Shown: positions 32,614-41,771 of the stretch, piece by piece | How positions within the stretch are numbered: the first letter of the stretch is position 1 | Layout: every line of letters starts with the position of its first letter | DNA from: Hawksworthiomyces lignivorus | Lineage: Eukaryota; Ascomycota; Sordariomycetes; Ophiostomatales; Ophiostomataceae | DNA length: 64,000 nucleotides | NCBI GenBank assembly: GCA_002917075.1 | Contig: NTMA01000053.1 | Span: forward strand, 62,001 to 126,000 | Reading direction: 5' to 3' | Notes under the pieces: generated by a model | What the model was told of the DNA's origin: nothing | Databases searched by the model: none | What the model saw: the letters and a program-made list of their open reading frames with translations, nothing else | Program-made: the position numbers and the translations under genes

Positions 32614-34904
32614 CTATGCAACGTCAAACGTCCCTTTGAGGCGCAGGTCTCGGCTGCTCGCGCCCACGTTGACCGTGAACGTGCCCGCCGGCACCGTCCA
32701 GCCCTTGGCCACGTCCCAGTAGCTCAGATCCTTGCGCCGCAGGTTGAACGTGACCGTGCCGGAGGCGCCAGGCTCGAGCTTGAGCTTGTCAAAGCCGCGC
32801 AGCTGCTTGGGCGGGGCTGCGGGTGCCGCCGCCGGCAGCGCCAGGTACAGCTGCGGCACCTCGGCGCCGGCGGCGCTGCCGCTGTTGGTGATGTTGGCCG
32901 TGACAGTGGCCACGGTGTCGAAGAGGTCGGCCTTGCCGCCGGGAACGACGGTGCCTGTGGCGGGGCCCGACTTAGCCGTGGCCGTGACTTTGATGTCGGC
33001 GAAGGTGAAGTTGGTGTACGCTGTATGAGAAGAGAGAAACGATTAGCAAAACAATACGCGATTTGAAAGACAAGAACAAAAAAAAAAAAAGGCAACGTCG
33101 AGGGGAGAGACTCACACAGCCCGAAGCCGAACTCGAACCGCGGCTCGATGTTCTTCTGGTCAAAGTGGCGGTAGTCGATGTACAGGCCCTCGGCGAAGTC
33201 GTCGTTGCCGCGCGACACGGTCGTGCCGTAGTCGCTGGGCGCCTTGGCGATGGTGTAGGGCAGCTTGCCCGAGGGCGCCGTGGCGCCGTACAGGATGTCG
33301 ACGAGGGCATTGCCGCTCTCCTGGCTGGGCAGGCCGGCCCAGACGACGGCCTTGACGCCGGCGTTCTTGAGGATGGACTCGAGGATGATGGGGCCGACGC
33401 TGTGCACGACGACGATGGTGTTGGGGTTGGCGGCGGCGACGGCGGCGACCAGCTGGTTGCCGTTGTGCCAGGGGTCGAGGTCGTTGCGGTCGCCGGCGTT
33501 GCGCTCGACGGTGATGTAGCCCTCGCCCGAGTCGGCGGTGATGAAGACGAGGGCGGCGTCGGCGCCCTGGGCGGCGCTGGCGACGGAGCCGGTGGCGTCG
33601 CTGCTGGCCAGGCTGATGGTGGTGCCGTCGGCGGCGGCGCGCGTCTTGAGCGCGTCGTACGGCGCCACAAAGTACGGGTACGAGGCGGTGCCCGAGCCCC
33701 AGCCCATGCCCAGCGCGCCCGTGTTGCAGCCCTGGTCCTTGCAGGCGTTCATGCCCTGCGGGTTGACCACGGCCGCCGACCCGATGACCGCCAGCTTCTT
33801 GGGCTTCTTGAGCGGCAGCGCCGCCTCGTCGTTCTTGAGCAGCACGATGCCGTCGCGCGCCACCGCCCGCACGTTCTCCTTGTGCGTGCCCTGCACGCTC
33901 GCGCGGATGTTGATGGCCGGGTACCCCTTGTCCTGGCCCACCAGGTACCAGGCTGCCAGCACGCGCGTCGCCATGTCGTCGAGCCGCGCCTTGGCCACCT
34001 GGCCGCCGCTGACCGCGCTGTTCAGCTGCGGGCCCCACAGGATCGTCTTGCCGCTGTAGTCGCTGCCCGGCATCGTCATGTCCAGCCCGTTGACCGCCGA
34101 CGGTGCCGTCGAGTGCTGCGCGTTCCAGTCGCTCATCACGTAGCCCTTGAACCCCAGCTCGTCCTTGAGCAGGTCGTTGAGCACGTGCTTGTTCTCGCAC
34201 GCCCACGTCCCGTTGATCTTGTTATATGAGCACATGACCGACGCCACACCCGCCCGCACCGCGTCCGCAAACGGCCACAGGTACAGCTCGTGCATCGTCC
34301 GGTCGTCCACGCTCGAGCTCATCGTCTCCCGGTTCAGCTCCTGCTCGTTGAGGATAAAGTGCTTCGCGCACGCCTGGATCCCCGCGCTCTGCATCCCCTG
34401 CGCCGTCTCCGCCATCGCCACCCCCGTCAGGTACGGGTCCGGCCCGAACCCCTCCCAGTTCCGGCCCCCGTTCGCGTGCTTGCCCAGCGGGCCCCCCACG
34501 GGGCCCAGCAGCACGTGGATCCCGCACCCCTTGGCCTCCTCGCCCATGTACTGACCCCGCTGGCTCATCAGCTGCCGGTCCCACGTCGCCGCCGCCATGA
34601 TCCCCGGCGTAAACGCCGTCACCCCCGTGCCGTACCGCACGCCAAGCGGCCCGTCCTGCAGGCACAGCTGCGGGTAGCTGATCGACCCGATCGCCGCCGT
34701 GTTGCCCACGCATGGGCCCTTGTTCCACCCGATCCCCGACACAATGTTCACCTTGTCGTTCTGCGACAGCTTCCCCACCGCCGCCGTCGCCTTGGTGTAC
34801 GCCGCGTCCCAGTCCGGCCCCGCGTAGATCTCCGCCTGCGCAGGGAGGACCGCCGTCGCCGTCGCCGCTGCCAGGAGCAGCAGTGACCGCAGTGCCGACG
34901 CCAT
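32614..34904 (-). CDS. cel3A: Secreted GH3 beta-glucosidase, Cel3A/BGL1 type
   Basis: Exons 34904-33116 and 33020-32614 give 731 residues; the 95-nt intron rebuilds FGFGLSYTNFTF. The enzyme releases glucose from cellobiose and short cello-oligosaccharides outside the cell. A signal peptide (about 1-24, ending AQA) is followed by the GH3 N-terminal domain with QDGPLGVRYGTGVTAFTPG, KHFILNEQELNRET and the nucleophile motif MSDWNAQHS (Asp259). The second domain has NDEAALPLKKPKKLAVIGSA and FITADSGEGYITVE, which should carry the acid/base Glu. A fibronectin III-like domain ends the protein (QLRGFDKLKLEPGASGTVTF). There is no PA14 insert or carbohydrate-binding module. Length and motif order match Trichoderma Cel3A. 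The upstream spacer is long and has candidate CreA and XlnR sites. Confidence 0.95.
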
Positions 34905-36876
34905 GTTTGTTTTTATCGTTTGCAAAAGAAAGAGGAGGAGGAGCTGGCACGTAGATCGCCCTCTAATAAAATCAAATGAAGGGACTGCAAGATACCCTGG
35001 CGGCTCATACGTAGATATGCTTATTCCACCTTGCAAACCAGGAAAAAGGAATGAAAGACAGCGCGTACAACAGGTACGACTAGTACAGCAAGCTTCAATT
35101 CTTTTTTCCCCCCTTTCTTTCAACTTTGGTCTTCTACGCTCTCTTTATTAATTCACGAATTGCTCGTTTGGGAATGTTCCGTGGCACTCTTCTTATAAAA
35201 CTACAGAGACATGAGCGAGTAGCTATCTGCCTATTTTGCTCACATTGCCTCCTCACCTTTCCCAAGGAATATAGAAGAGAAAGATACTTGGAGTAGACGG
35301 CCAAGAGAGTGCCCCCACACACCCAAACAAGGTATCATAGCCATAAAATGCCAACGTCTGGGCATTTTGATATTTTCTAGCCCTCCCTTCTATCGTCTCC
35401 TTGTTGGTGTTGTTGTGAAAGTGCCCGCCTACTCTTGGCTCATTCGGGGAGAGAAGGAGAATTTGATTATTTTGCTCTCAATAGAGTAAATGAAAATTTC
35501 GGAGTAGAACTCATATCACTGTCCGCTGTGTAGATTTTGCGGGGACGGCACGGCAGAGATAGACTAATAGCACTGTAGATCGAGAGAACAAAAAGGCCAG
35601 GTTGAGAAATATTTATCAGAAGAATAAAAGCGGATTACCGCTCTTTTAACAAAAAGGTACCATACAGCCCGTAGAGTAAGAGAAAAGGGGCAGCAGAGGC
35701 AGAAAAAGGCCGAGAAGGTTGATCCGCATTGCATTAACAAGGTTAATGAATATAGCCAAGACTTGACTCTTCGCCCTTTTTTTCTCCGTCTTTTCTACGG
35801 TCTTTGTCTATTTGTTATATCTCCGTTATCATGCTTTCTGGAAACGTAGGAAGTGTGCGTAGCTTGAAAAGCAATCCCTATTAAGGGAGCTAGAGCATCC
35901 TCTATTTTTTTCTATCTTCTATTTCTTCTTCTCTCTTAGGACCTCCTTTTTGTTCTTCGGTGGCTCTTCTTTAGAGTTTTTACTCTACTTCTTTTCTCTG
36001 CGGGGTCAAAATGTGTGAGTATTTGTTTTCTTGTGTGCGCGGTTCTCAACTGCCCTCCCGTTGATTGCCAATCTTTGTTCATATGAGGCATTGCGGGCCG
36101 GACAATAATTCCCCTTTCTCGTCTGGGCATAACCACGCCTTTGATACCCACCCGCCGTCGAATTTCTGTGCCCCTTTTCTGTTGGAAGCCTTTCCAGCAT
36201 TATACATCCCGTCCGTTGGTACCTTTTTTGCCGACTCTGGCTAACCTTCCCCGCCGTGCTCCTCATGTTCTTATTACATGTTCTGGGCACAGGTTGATAG
36301 GTTGGTTTTGCGGACCAGATGAGCAGAAAAGAAACTAAAGTATCCAATCTATTCGGCGCGGAGCTGCCGAGAAAAGGAAAAAGAATGTCAAAGGAAAACG
36401 GAGAGACATCAAATAGACTTAGTCATATTCCGTAGCAAATATGAGCCCCCGAGAAAAAAAAGAACGATAACTTAGGATGTCGCTTTTGTTTTATTCTTCG
36501 CTTTTAGTTCGTAGCATGTGAATCAATCGTAGTCGCGCAAGTTCTTGAAAAACAACTGGGAAGACGAGAAGACTAGAATAGAAAAGAAAACAGTTGGACC
36601 AGTGGCAAATGGAGAGGATGTTTTTTTGTGTGTTGGCGAGGCGTAAGGAGGCGATAAATGGATTCCAAAACCAAAGGAAGTCAAGAGAAGTGTGTGAAGA
36701 CTGCCGTATGTGCCGTTCGTAGATTGAAAGAGAGTCCTTTTGTTTTCTGTGGAAAAGGTTCTCAAGGCGCGGCACTACCATCTTGCGTAGATGTAGGAAA
36801 ACGAAACACATAGAAACGTCCGGCCGATTGCCTGGGTGATTGCATACGTGGCGCAACTCCCGTCCGCCGTCGGGGC
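34905..36876. other. 2 kb region upstream of the beta-glucosidase
   Basis: AT-rich sequence with no supported gene. Candidate regulatory motifs for the minus-strand beta-glucosidase are CCCCAC at 35313-35318 (CreA consensus on the opposite strand), CTAGCC at 35378-35383 (GGCTAG on the minus strand, XlnR-like) and GGCTAA at 36239-36244. These short motifs occur often by chance. The right end carries the 3' region of the nucleotidase gene. Confidence 0.45.
35313..35383 (-). promoter_or_regulatory. Candidate CreA and XlnR binding motifs upstream of cel3A
   Basis: GTGGGG (minus strand, 35318-35313) matches the carbon-repressor CreA consensus SYGGRG, and GGCTAG (minus strand, 35383-35378) matches the xylanase-regulator core GGCTAR. 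They lie 410-480 bases upstream of the ATG at 34904. Chance matches are likely. Confidence 0.25.
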
Positions 36877-38055
36877 CTAGTTCGCCCCCAGCAGGTCTAG
36901 CCGGCCCTGCGCCCGCAGCACGTCGTGGACGGCCCGCAGTACGCGGGCGTGCTGGTCGGCGGGCGCGGCGACGAAGCCAAAGTTGTGCGAGAGGGTGCGG
37001 CCGGCCAGCAGGTCGAGGGGCTGGCCGTCGATGTCGGTGATGACGCCGCCGACCTCCTCAAAGAGCAGCATGGCGCCGGCGTGGTCCCAAATCTTGGCGT
37101 GGCGCGCCCGGCGCGCGTACACCCACACGGTGGTGTCGGCCAGGCCGAGGGCGAGCGCGCTCCAGCGGGGCACCCAGCCGAGCAGGTCGCTGCCCGGAAA
37201 CGGCACGCCCAGCTCGGCCGCCACGGCGCGGTGCACGTCGTCGAGGGCGGACTCCTGCAGGAAGTGGCAGGTGACGGGCCGCAGTACCGGCCCGCGGGCG
37301 GCGGCGGCGTGGCGGGCTAGCTTCCTGGGCTCCTCGCGGCTGGCGCGGCGCCTGCTACCGTCGTTGCCGCTGGCGTCAAACAGCGGCCGCACGAACGCAC
37401 CGTGGCCGTGCACGGCAAAGAGCAGGCTGCCGCGGCCGGTGGGGTCGACAGAGGCATTGTCGACGACCACAGAGCCACCCGGCGACATCACGGCGTCGAT
37501 GTCGGCCACAGGCGACAGCAACGGGCACGCCACAACGCCGACCGTCTGGCGTCCGTCGACGAGCAGGGCCACGTTGATGGCGTACATCTCACGCCGCAGA
37601 AAGGTCTTGGTGCCGTCGATAGGGTCGAACACCCACACGCGGCCAGCGCGCGGGCTTGTCTGGCAGAGGTCAATTGCATCCCACATGGCCGCCTGGTCCG
37701 CCAAGCCCGCGACGCCGGCGCGCACGACGTCGTCCTCGCTATCGTGCTGGTTTATCGCGTCCGTGTCAGCCCGCACTTCTTGCAGGAGGGACCACACGCG
37801 GTTGCTGAGCGCCGAGTTTGTGCGCAGGGCAACTGCGTCCTCCTCGCCGACGAACCCGTCGTCCGGAAAGGCCTGATGTAGCGCGGCCGTCAGCAGCGCT
37901 TGGATGGCGAAGTCGCCCACCGTGACTGGACCCAAGTTGCCATCCTTTTCCAGCGAGCCCTTGTCTGGGTCGGGCAGAAGCGCCTGGCTGATGCGAGCGG
38001 CGTGCTCGACGACACAGATGGCCACTTCGAGCTCGCGCCGATAGGAACTGTCCAT
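36877..38055 (-). CDS. MET22: 3'(2'),5'-bisphosphate nucleotidase, HAL2/MET22 type
   Basis: A single exon encodes 392 residues. The enzyme removes the 3'-phosphate of PAP and PAPS in sulfate assimilation and is the lithium- and sodium-sensitive target in yeast. The metal-binding signatures of the inositol-monophosphatase superfamily are present in order: VTVGDFAIQALL and FVGEED (about 44-70), WVFDPIDGTKTF (about 141-152) and IWDHAGAMLLFEEVGGVITD (about 327-346). The N-terminus (SYRRELEVAICVVEHAARIS) and the KDGNLGPVTVGDF spacing fit HAL2 rather than true inositol monophosphatases. An Arg/Ser-rich insert lies near residues 231-255. The start at 38055 gives the usual short lead before the first helix. 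The subfamily is assigned by motif spacing from memory. Confidence 0.88.
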   Translation of the reverse strand: MDSSYRRELEVAICVVEHAARISQALLPDPDKGSLEKDGNLGPVTVGDFAIQALLTAALHQAFPDDGFVGEEDAVALRTNSALSNRVWSLLQEVRADTDAINQHDSEDDVVRAGVAGLADQAAMWDAIDLCQTSPRAGRVWVFDPIDGTKTFLRREMYAINVALLVDGRQTVGVVACPLLSPVADIDAVMSPGGSVVVDNASVDPTGRGSLLFAVHGHGAFVRPLFDASGNDGSRRRASREEPRKLARHAAAARGPVLRPVTCHFLQESALDDVHRAVAAELGVPFPGSDLLGWVPRWSALALGLADTTVWVYARRARHAKIWDHAGAMLLFEEVGGVITDIDGQPLDLLAGRTLSHNFGFVAAPADQHARVLRAVHDVLRAQGRLDLLGAN

Positions 38056-38477
38056 TGCTTCAAAGGTGGGGGGCCAAATGGGGGGGTCTCTGAAACGTGC
38101 AAGCAGGTCGACTGCGAATGCTCAGAACTGGTCGCACAGTCTTGGCCAGCACTATGTGCGCCTTCAAAGTTGCTGGATTGTATTAAACAAAAGTAGAAAG
38201 CAAGATGCGCATGGTGGTCATTCTTTGTCGAAATCGCTAGAAAAAAAATTAGTGGAGAGGCCAACAATTTTATGCCGCATCGTAACACTTTTGAGTTGCG
38301 CAGATTTCGCAGATTTCGCAGATAGTGAAATACCAGTATACCAACCGCCCTCAATATTCGTTTCAGGCGCATTCATTGTTCATGTGCTTAGGTCTAAATA
38401 TATACATATATACAAAAAGCGGTATTTAATCACAAATGCTTAAGCTTCAGCAATTGTTCATCTGTGCTTAGACTGAG
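38056..38477. other. Intergenic region with a short tandem repeat
   Basis: It carries the promoter of the nucleotidase (left, minus strand) and the 3' end of the sirtuin gene (right). At 38299-38324 there are nearly three tandem copies of CGCAGATTT. Nothing else is recognisable. Confidence 0.5.
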
Positions 38478-41400
38478 TCACCGGCTTTGGACGCTCTCGT
38501 CTGCTTCTCGCTGTAGTTGGTCGCCACAGCTCCACTCTTGCGGCCACGGTGGTGGAAAGTTGTAGCGGTTGCACAGCGGATCCTGAAAGAAGAAGGCTGA
38601 GCCTGGCCCCCGGCGTGCCAAGTCAGGAAAAAGTTGCCGGATAGGCGGTAGTGCCGTCCTATTCTCGATCGCGTCTGCAAGTGGCATTTGCGACGGGTCT
38701 GGAGCAGTAGATGTATGCAGGTGTGAGATGACGGGTGGGCTGGAATGAAAGGAACCCTCGGGCAGTACTTGGTTCGGTGGCGCCCGTGACCTTGTCGGCG
38801 TCGAAAGAGCGGAGGAAGGAGGACCGAGCTCGATTACAAGCCTTTCGGCCCGGTGACCAGTGCCCGTCCATGGCGAATGGCCTGGTGCAAGAGGTGGTAG
38901 AGCACCATCACTGCTGCCGGCCATTGATGCAGAAGATGGGCCTTTTTGCCTGTTTTGCCTCCTTTTCGGCTCGGTTGTCTGCGCCTGCACGACTAGTGGG
39001 CCGGCCTTACTGCCACCTTCGAAGATTTTCTTTGTCCGTCTCTGCCGCGAGTTGGTCTTGACTGCTGAGAGGATAGAATACTCCTTGGAGACGAGCGGGC
39101 TAGAAAATGACACAAGCGGCCGGCCAGGAGGTGTCTGATGTGCGACCTTTGCTTCCTGATCGGGGGCAGGCAACAGCTCAATTGACTGAGTCGCAGTCTC
39201 CGGTGCAACGTTTTCGTCGTTCTGCACCGTTGCACTTGTGCTCTCTAGGCCCGCAGGTGCCGAACGTCTTGGTTGTCGCTTTCGGGTTCCTGATGCTACG
39301 CGAGCGGACTTTGGTTTTGGCAGATCAGATGTCTCGCGGCCCGTTGCTTGAGCCAGCTCCTGCATGATCTTCCATACCACAAACGCGCCATTGGACTTGT
39401 CGTCGCGGACGGCTGCGGGCCACTTAGCGTTTGGATTCAGGGCACGTCCAGTGCGTTTTGTCTCCCCTGTCGTACCTGCTTTAGTAGCTCCCTTCTTTGT
39501 TCTCTTTGGCGGTTTCACCTCTGGATTTTCGCCTAGATTTTCGCCTAGGTTCTCGCCTAGGTTCTCGCCTAGGTTCCCCCTTGTGTCTTCGTCTAGGTTC
39601 TCACCGGGACTCTCGTCCGGTTTTTCTTCCCCTTCATTCTCTGCCTTCTCTTTCTTAGGTTTCCGTCCCCTCTTCTTCTCCTTTTTCTCTTCCCGCTTCT
39701 CCTCTTGCTTCTCTTCGGCTTCCTGCTTCGCCTCTTGGTCACCGTCCTGGGGTGTCTCTGCACCCTCACTGCTGCGGCTCTTGCCCTTTGGCGCGCTGGC
39801 CGCCTCGCTGCTCTTCTTCTTCTTCGTCTTCTTGGGCTCCTCGACCACAGAACCCGGCGGCAGCCACATGACGGGTTTTTTCTCTTTGAGGTCCTGCACC
39901 CAGGCGTCGCAGTCCCACTGGACCCAGTAGTCGATAACCTCGGACCAGACGCTCTCGGGCGGCTTGGTGAAGTTGACAAAGACGACTTTGCCACCGCGGC
40001 TGTGTACGGCCTTGGAGAATTCGCGGACAAGCACCTTGAGGCCGTGGACCTTGAGGCTCGTGCCTAGGATGAGCAGCATATCTGGCGCCAGGGAAATGTC
40101 GTGCTGGATGATGGGCGAGATCAGGTGGGCGTTGGGATGCTCTTCGCCGTAGAGGACAATGTCCGGGCGCAGCTTACCCACAGCCAGCGCGCGCTTCCCG
40201 CGACCCTCGCGCGCCGCCGTTGCACCTTCGCACCGGGGGCAGCTTGGCTGACGGCCGGACAGAGTTTCGCTCTCGCGGTCCTGCTCGTCCCACGGCGTAG
40301 TCTGGCCGCAGCGGAAGCAGCGGAGCTGACGAAGCGAGCCGTGGAGGAAGACACACTCGACGCCGCGGGCGCGGGGATCCTGGTTTGCTGGAAGCTTTTT
40401 TGTGCCGGGGGCTGTGGCTTCTTTTGCTTCATCACTCGCTTGCGAAGTTTGCGTGCTCTGTTCGTCCTGCTCGACTTGGGAGCTTTGCGTTTGCGAGTTT
40501 TGCGAATCCTGCAGGTCCTGGCTCTGCGCTTCATCTTGGTTCTGTTCGTCTTTTGCAGCAGACGATGCGAGGGAGGCGCGAGAGGCCGACCGCCGAGAAG
40601 AGAAGCGGCCTTTTCTCCCGGGTCCCAGGACTAAGCTCGTGGTCAGGCCCACTTTCTCTTCGATCTCATCGATATTCTGCGTGTAGCAGCGGACCAGCTT
40701 TCCTGTATCTCGGAGATGAGAGATAAACTGGTGACTCCTTGTTGGCTCGACGTCCCGGATCTTCTGCCGTAATGTCGTAGCAAATGTGTAGAACACGGAT
40801 GTCTTCACTGGGTCGGCCCAAATCGAGGCGTCGAACAGTTCACGCCCTTTCATAACGGGTAGACTGCTGCGGCTGCTCGAAAAGGAAGACTGGCTGGAAA
40901 GGGTAGGCTGCGATGAACAAAGAGTTTCGTCTGTCTCCGACTCGGAATCTGAAGACGCGCACGAGGCGGCTCGCGATGAAGTGCTTGACCGGCCCGAAGT
41001 CGTCGAACCGGAGCGGAACTCTTCGCTTGGATCGAAAAGGATCGGAGGCGGCGAAGATAGCGGAGATGAGCTCTGGGGTAATGGAAGAACTTCAGTAGAG
41101 TTGCAAGCTTGGTCGTTCTCTGGTTTTATGCGCGGCAGATCGTCTTCGTTCCTTCGGTGTGGTGTAGATAGAGAGTCTTCTCCAATCTTTGAGCTGAGAC
41201 TGGGCAGCTCCACCACAATCGAGTCGCTGCAGTCGACAGCGTCTTGGTCCGTAGCACATTGTATTGTGTCTTCTTCGCGGGTATGCCGGCGCGTCACTGC
41301 CACGTGAATAGTAGATTCCATTTGGTTGTCATCTTCGTCTTTGTTCTGGATCTCATTCGCACCGCGTCGTCCATTCGTTGACTTCTTGTTTATCCTAGCA

Positions 41401-41771
41401 GCTTCTGCATTGTTCTCGGCAGGTTGTTCACGGGACAGTCTCCGCCGTTTTGTCAGGGGTTCATCTCTGTCATTTTCTAGATATTCGTCCTTCTCAGCTG
41501 CGGCAGCAGCCTCAAATTGTGCTTGTATCAACGAATACAGGCCATTCTTTGACCGGAAATCCTGCAGATCCAGAGTTAGTATGGAAATAATGCTGCTACG
41601 TACAAATACGCAAAAAGCACTTACAGGAATGCCAGAATTTGTGCTAATGCCGGCTCCAGTCACAACTAGAACTTTCTTTGCCTTCCAGAGGCAGTCGGCA
41701 ATCTCCTGCAACAGCTCGCCGGTTTCCGGCAAAACGTGGCTGGTGGGCATGTTGGTGGAGAGCCGTAGCAC
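38478..41771 (-). CDS. Sir2-family NAD-dependent histone deacetylase, Hst3/Hst4 type
   Basis: Exons 41771-41625 and 41561-38478; the 63-nt intron is divisible by three, so the frame also reads through it, but splicing rebuilds the universal GIPDFRSKNGLYS, and donor GTAAGT and acceptor CTGCAG are canonical. The product is 1,076 residues. Sirtuin motifs in order are VLVVTGAGISTNSGIPDFRS, LVRCYTQNIDEIEEKVGL, VFLHGSLRQLRCFRCG (active-site His and first zinc Cys pair), PSCPRCEG (second pair), KLRPDIVLYGEEHP and LILGTSLKVHGLKVLV. Hst3/Hst4 enzymes remove H3K56 acetylation in the nucleus. About 220 residues of Ser/acidic low complexity sit between FRSKNGLYS and the GRELFDASIW helix, a second disordered insert precedes the His motif, and a Lys/Glu-rich tail of over 400 residues follows the domain. 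A second ATG at 41750 (MPTSHVLPE) may be the true start. Confidence 0.9.
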   Translation of the reverse strand: MLRLSTNMPTSHVLPETGELLQEIADCLWKAKKVLVVTGAGISTNSGIPVSAFCVFVRSSIISILTLDLQDFRSKNGLYSLIQAQFEAAAAAEKDEYLENDRDEPLTKRRRLSREQPAENNAEAARINKKSTNGRRGANEIQNKDEDDNQMESTIHVAVTRRHTREEDTIQCATDQDAVDCSDSIVVELPSLSSKIGEDSLSTPHRRNEDDLPRIKPENDQACNSTEVLPLPQSSSPLSSPPPILFDPSEEFRSGSTTSGRSSTSSRAASCASSDSESETDETLCSSQPTLSSQSSFSSSRSSLPVMKGRELFDASIWADPVKTSVFYTFATTLRQKIRDVEPTRSHQFISHLRDTGKLVRCYTQNIDEIEEKVGLTTSLVLGPGRKGRFSSRRSASRASLASSAAKDEQNQDEAQSQDLQDSQNSQTQSSQVEQDEQSTQTSQASDEAKEATAPGTKKLPANQDPRARGVECVFLHGSLRQLRCFRCGQTTPWDEQDRESETLSGRQPSCPRCEGATAAREGRGKRALAVGKLRPDIVLYGEEHPNAHLISPIIQHDISLAPDMLLILGTSLKVHGLKVLVREFSKAVHSRGGKVVFVNFTKPPESVWSEVIDYWVQWDCDAWVQDLKEKKPVMWLPPGSVVEEPKKTKKKKSSEAASAPKGKSRSSEGAETPQDGDQEAKQEAEEKQEEKREEKKEKKRGRKPKKEKAENEGEEKPDESPGENLDEDTRGNLGENLGENLGENLGENPEVKPPKRTKKGATKAGTTGETKRTGRALNPNAKWPAAVRDDKSNGAFVVWKIMQELAQATGRETSDLPKPKSARVASGTRKRQPRRSAPAGLESTSATVQNDENVAPETATQSIELLPAPDQEAKVAHQTPPGRPLVSFSSPLVSKEYSILSAVKTNSRQRRTKKIFEGGSKAGPLVVQAQTTEPKRRQNRQKGPSSASMAGSSDGALPPLAPGHSPWTGTGHRAERLVIELGPPSSALSTPTRSRAPPNQVLPEGSFHSSPPVISHLHTSTAPDPSQMPLADAIENRTALPPIRQLFPDLARRGPGSAFFFQDPLCNRYNFPPPWPQEWSCGDQLQREADESVQSR
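39526..39573 (-). repeat. 12-bp coding minisatellite in the sirtuin tail
   Basis: Four units of TTCTCGCCTAGG type (two with TTTT) encode the repeated tetrapeptide Leu-Gly-Glu-Asn. The unit is a multiple of three, so the frame is kept. Confidence 0.9.

Noticed and set aside
33063..34229. 388-codon antisense open frame opposite the beta-glucosidase
   Set aside because: It is an Ala/Gly/Val-rich shadow of a GC-biased gene, without recognisable domains.
30596..41771. Run of four minus-strand genes considered as a co-regulated metabolic cluster
   Set aside because: RNA methyltransferase, beta-glucosidase, bisphosphate nucleotidase and sirtuin have unrelated roles and large spacers; there is no biosynthetic core enzyme such as a polyketide synthase or terpene cyclase.
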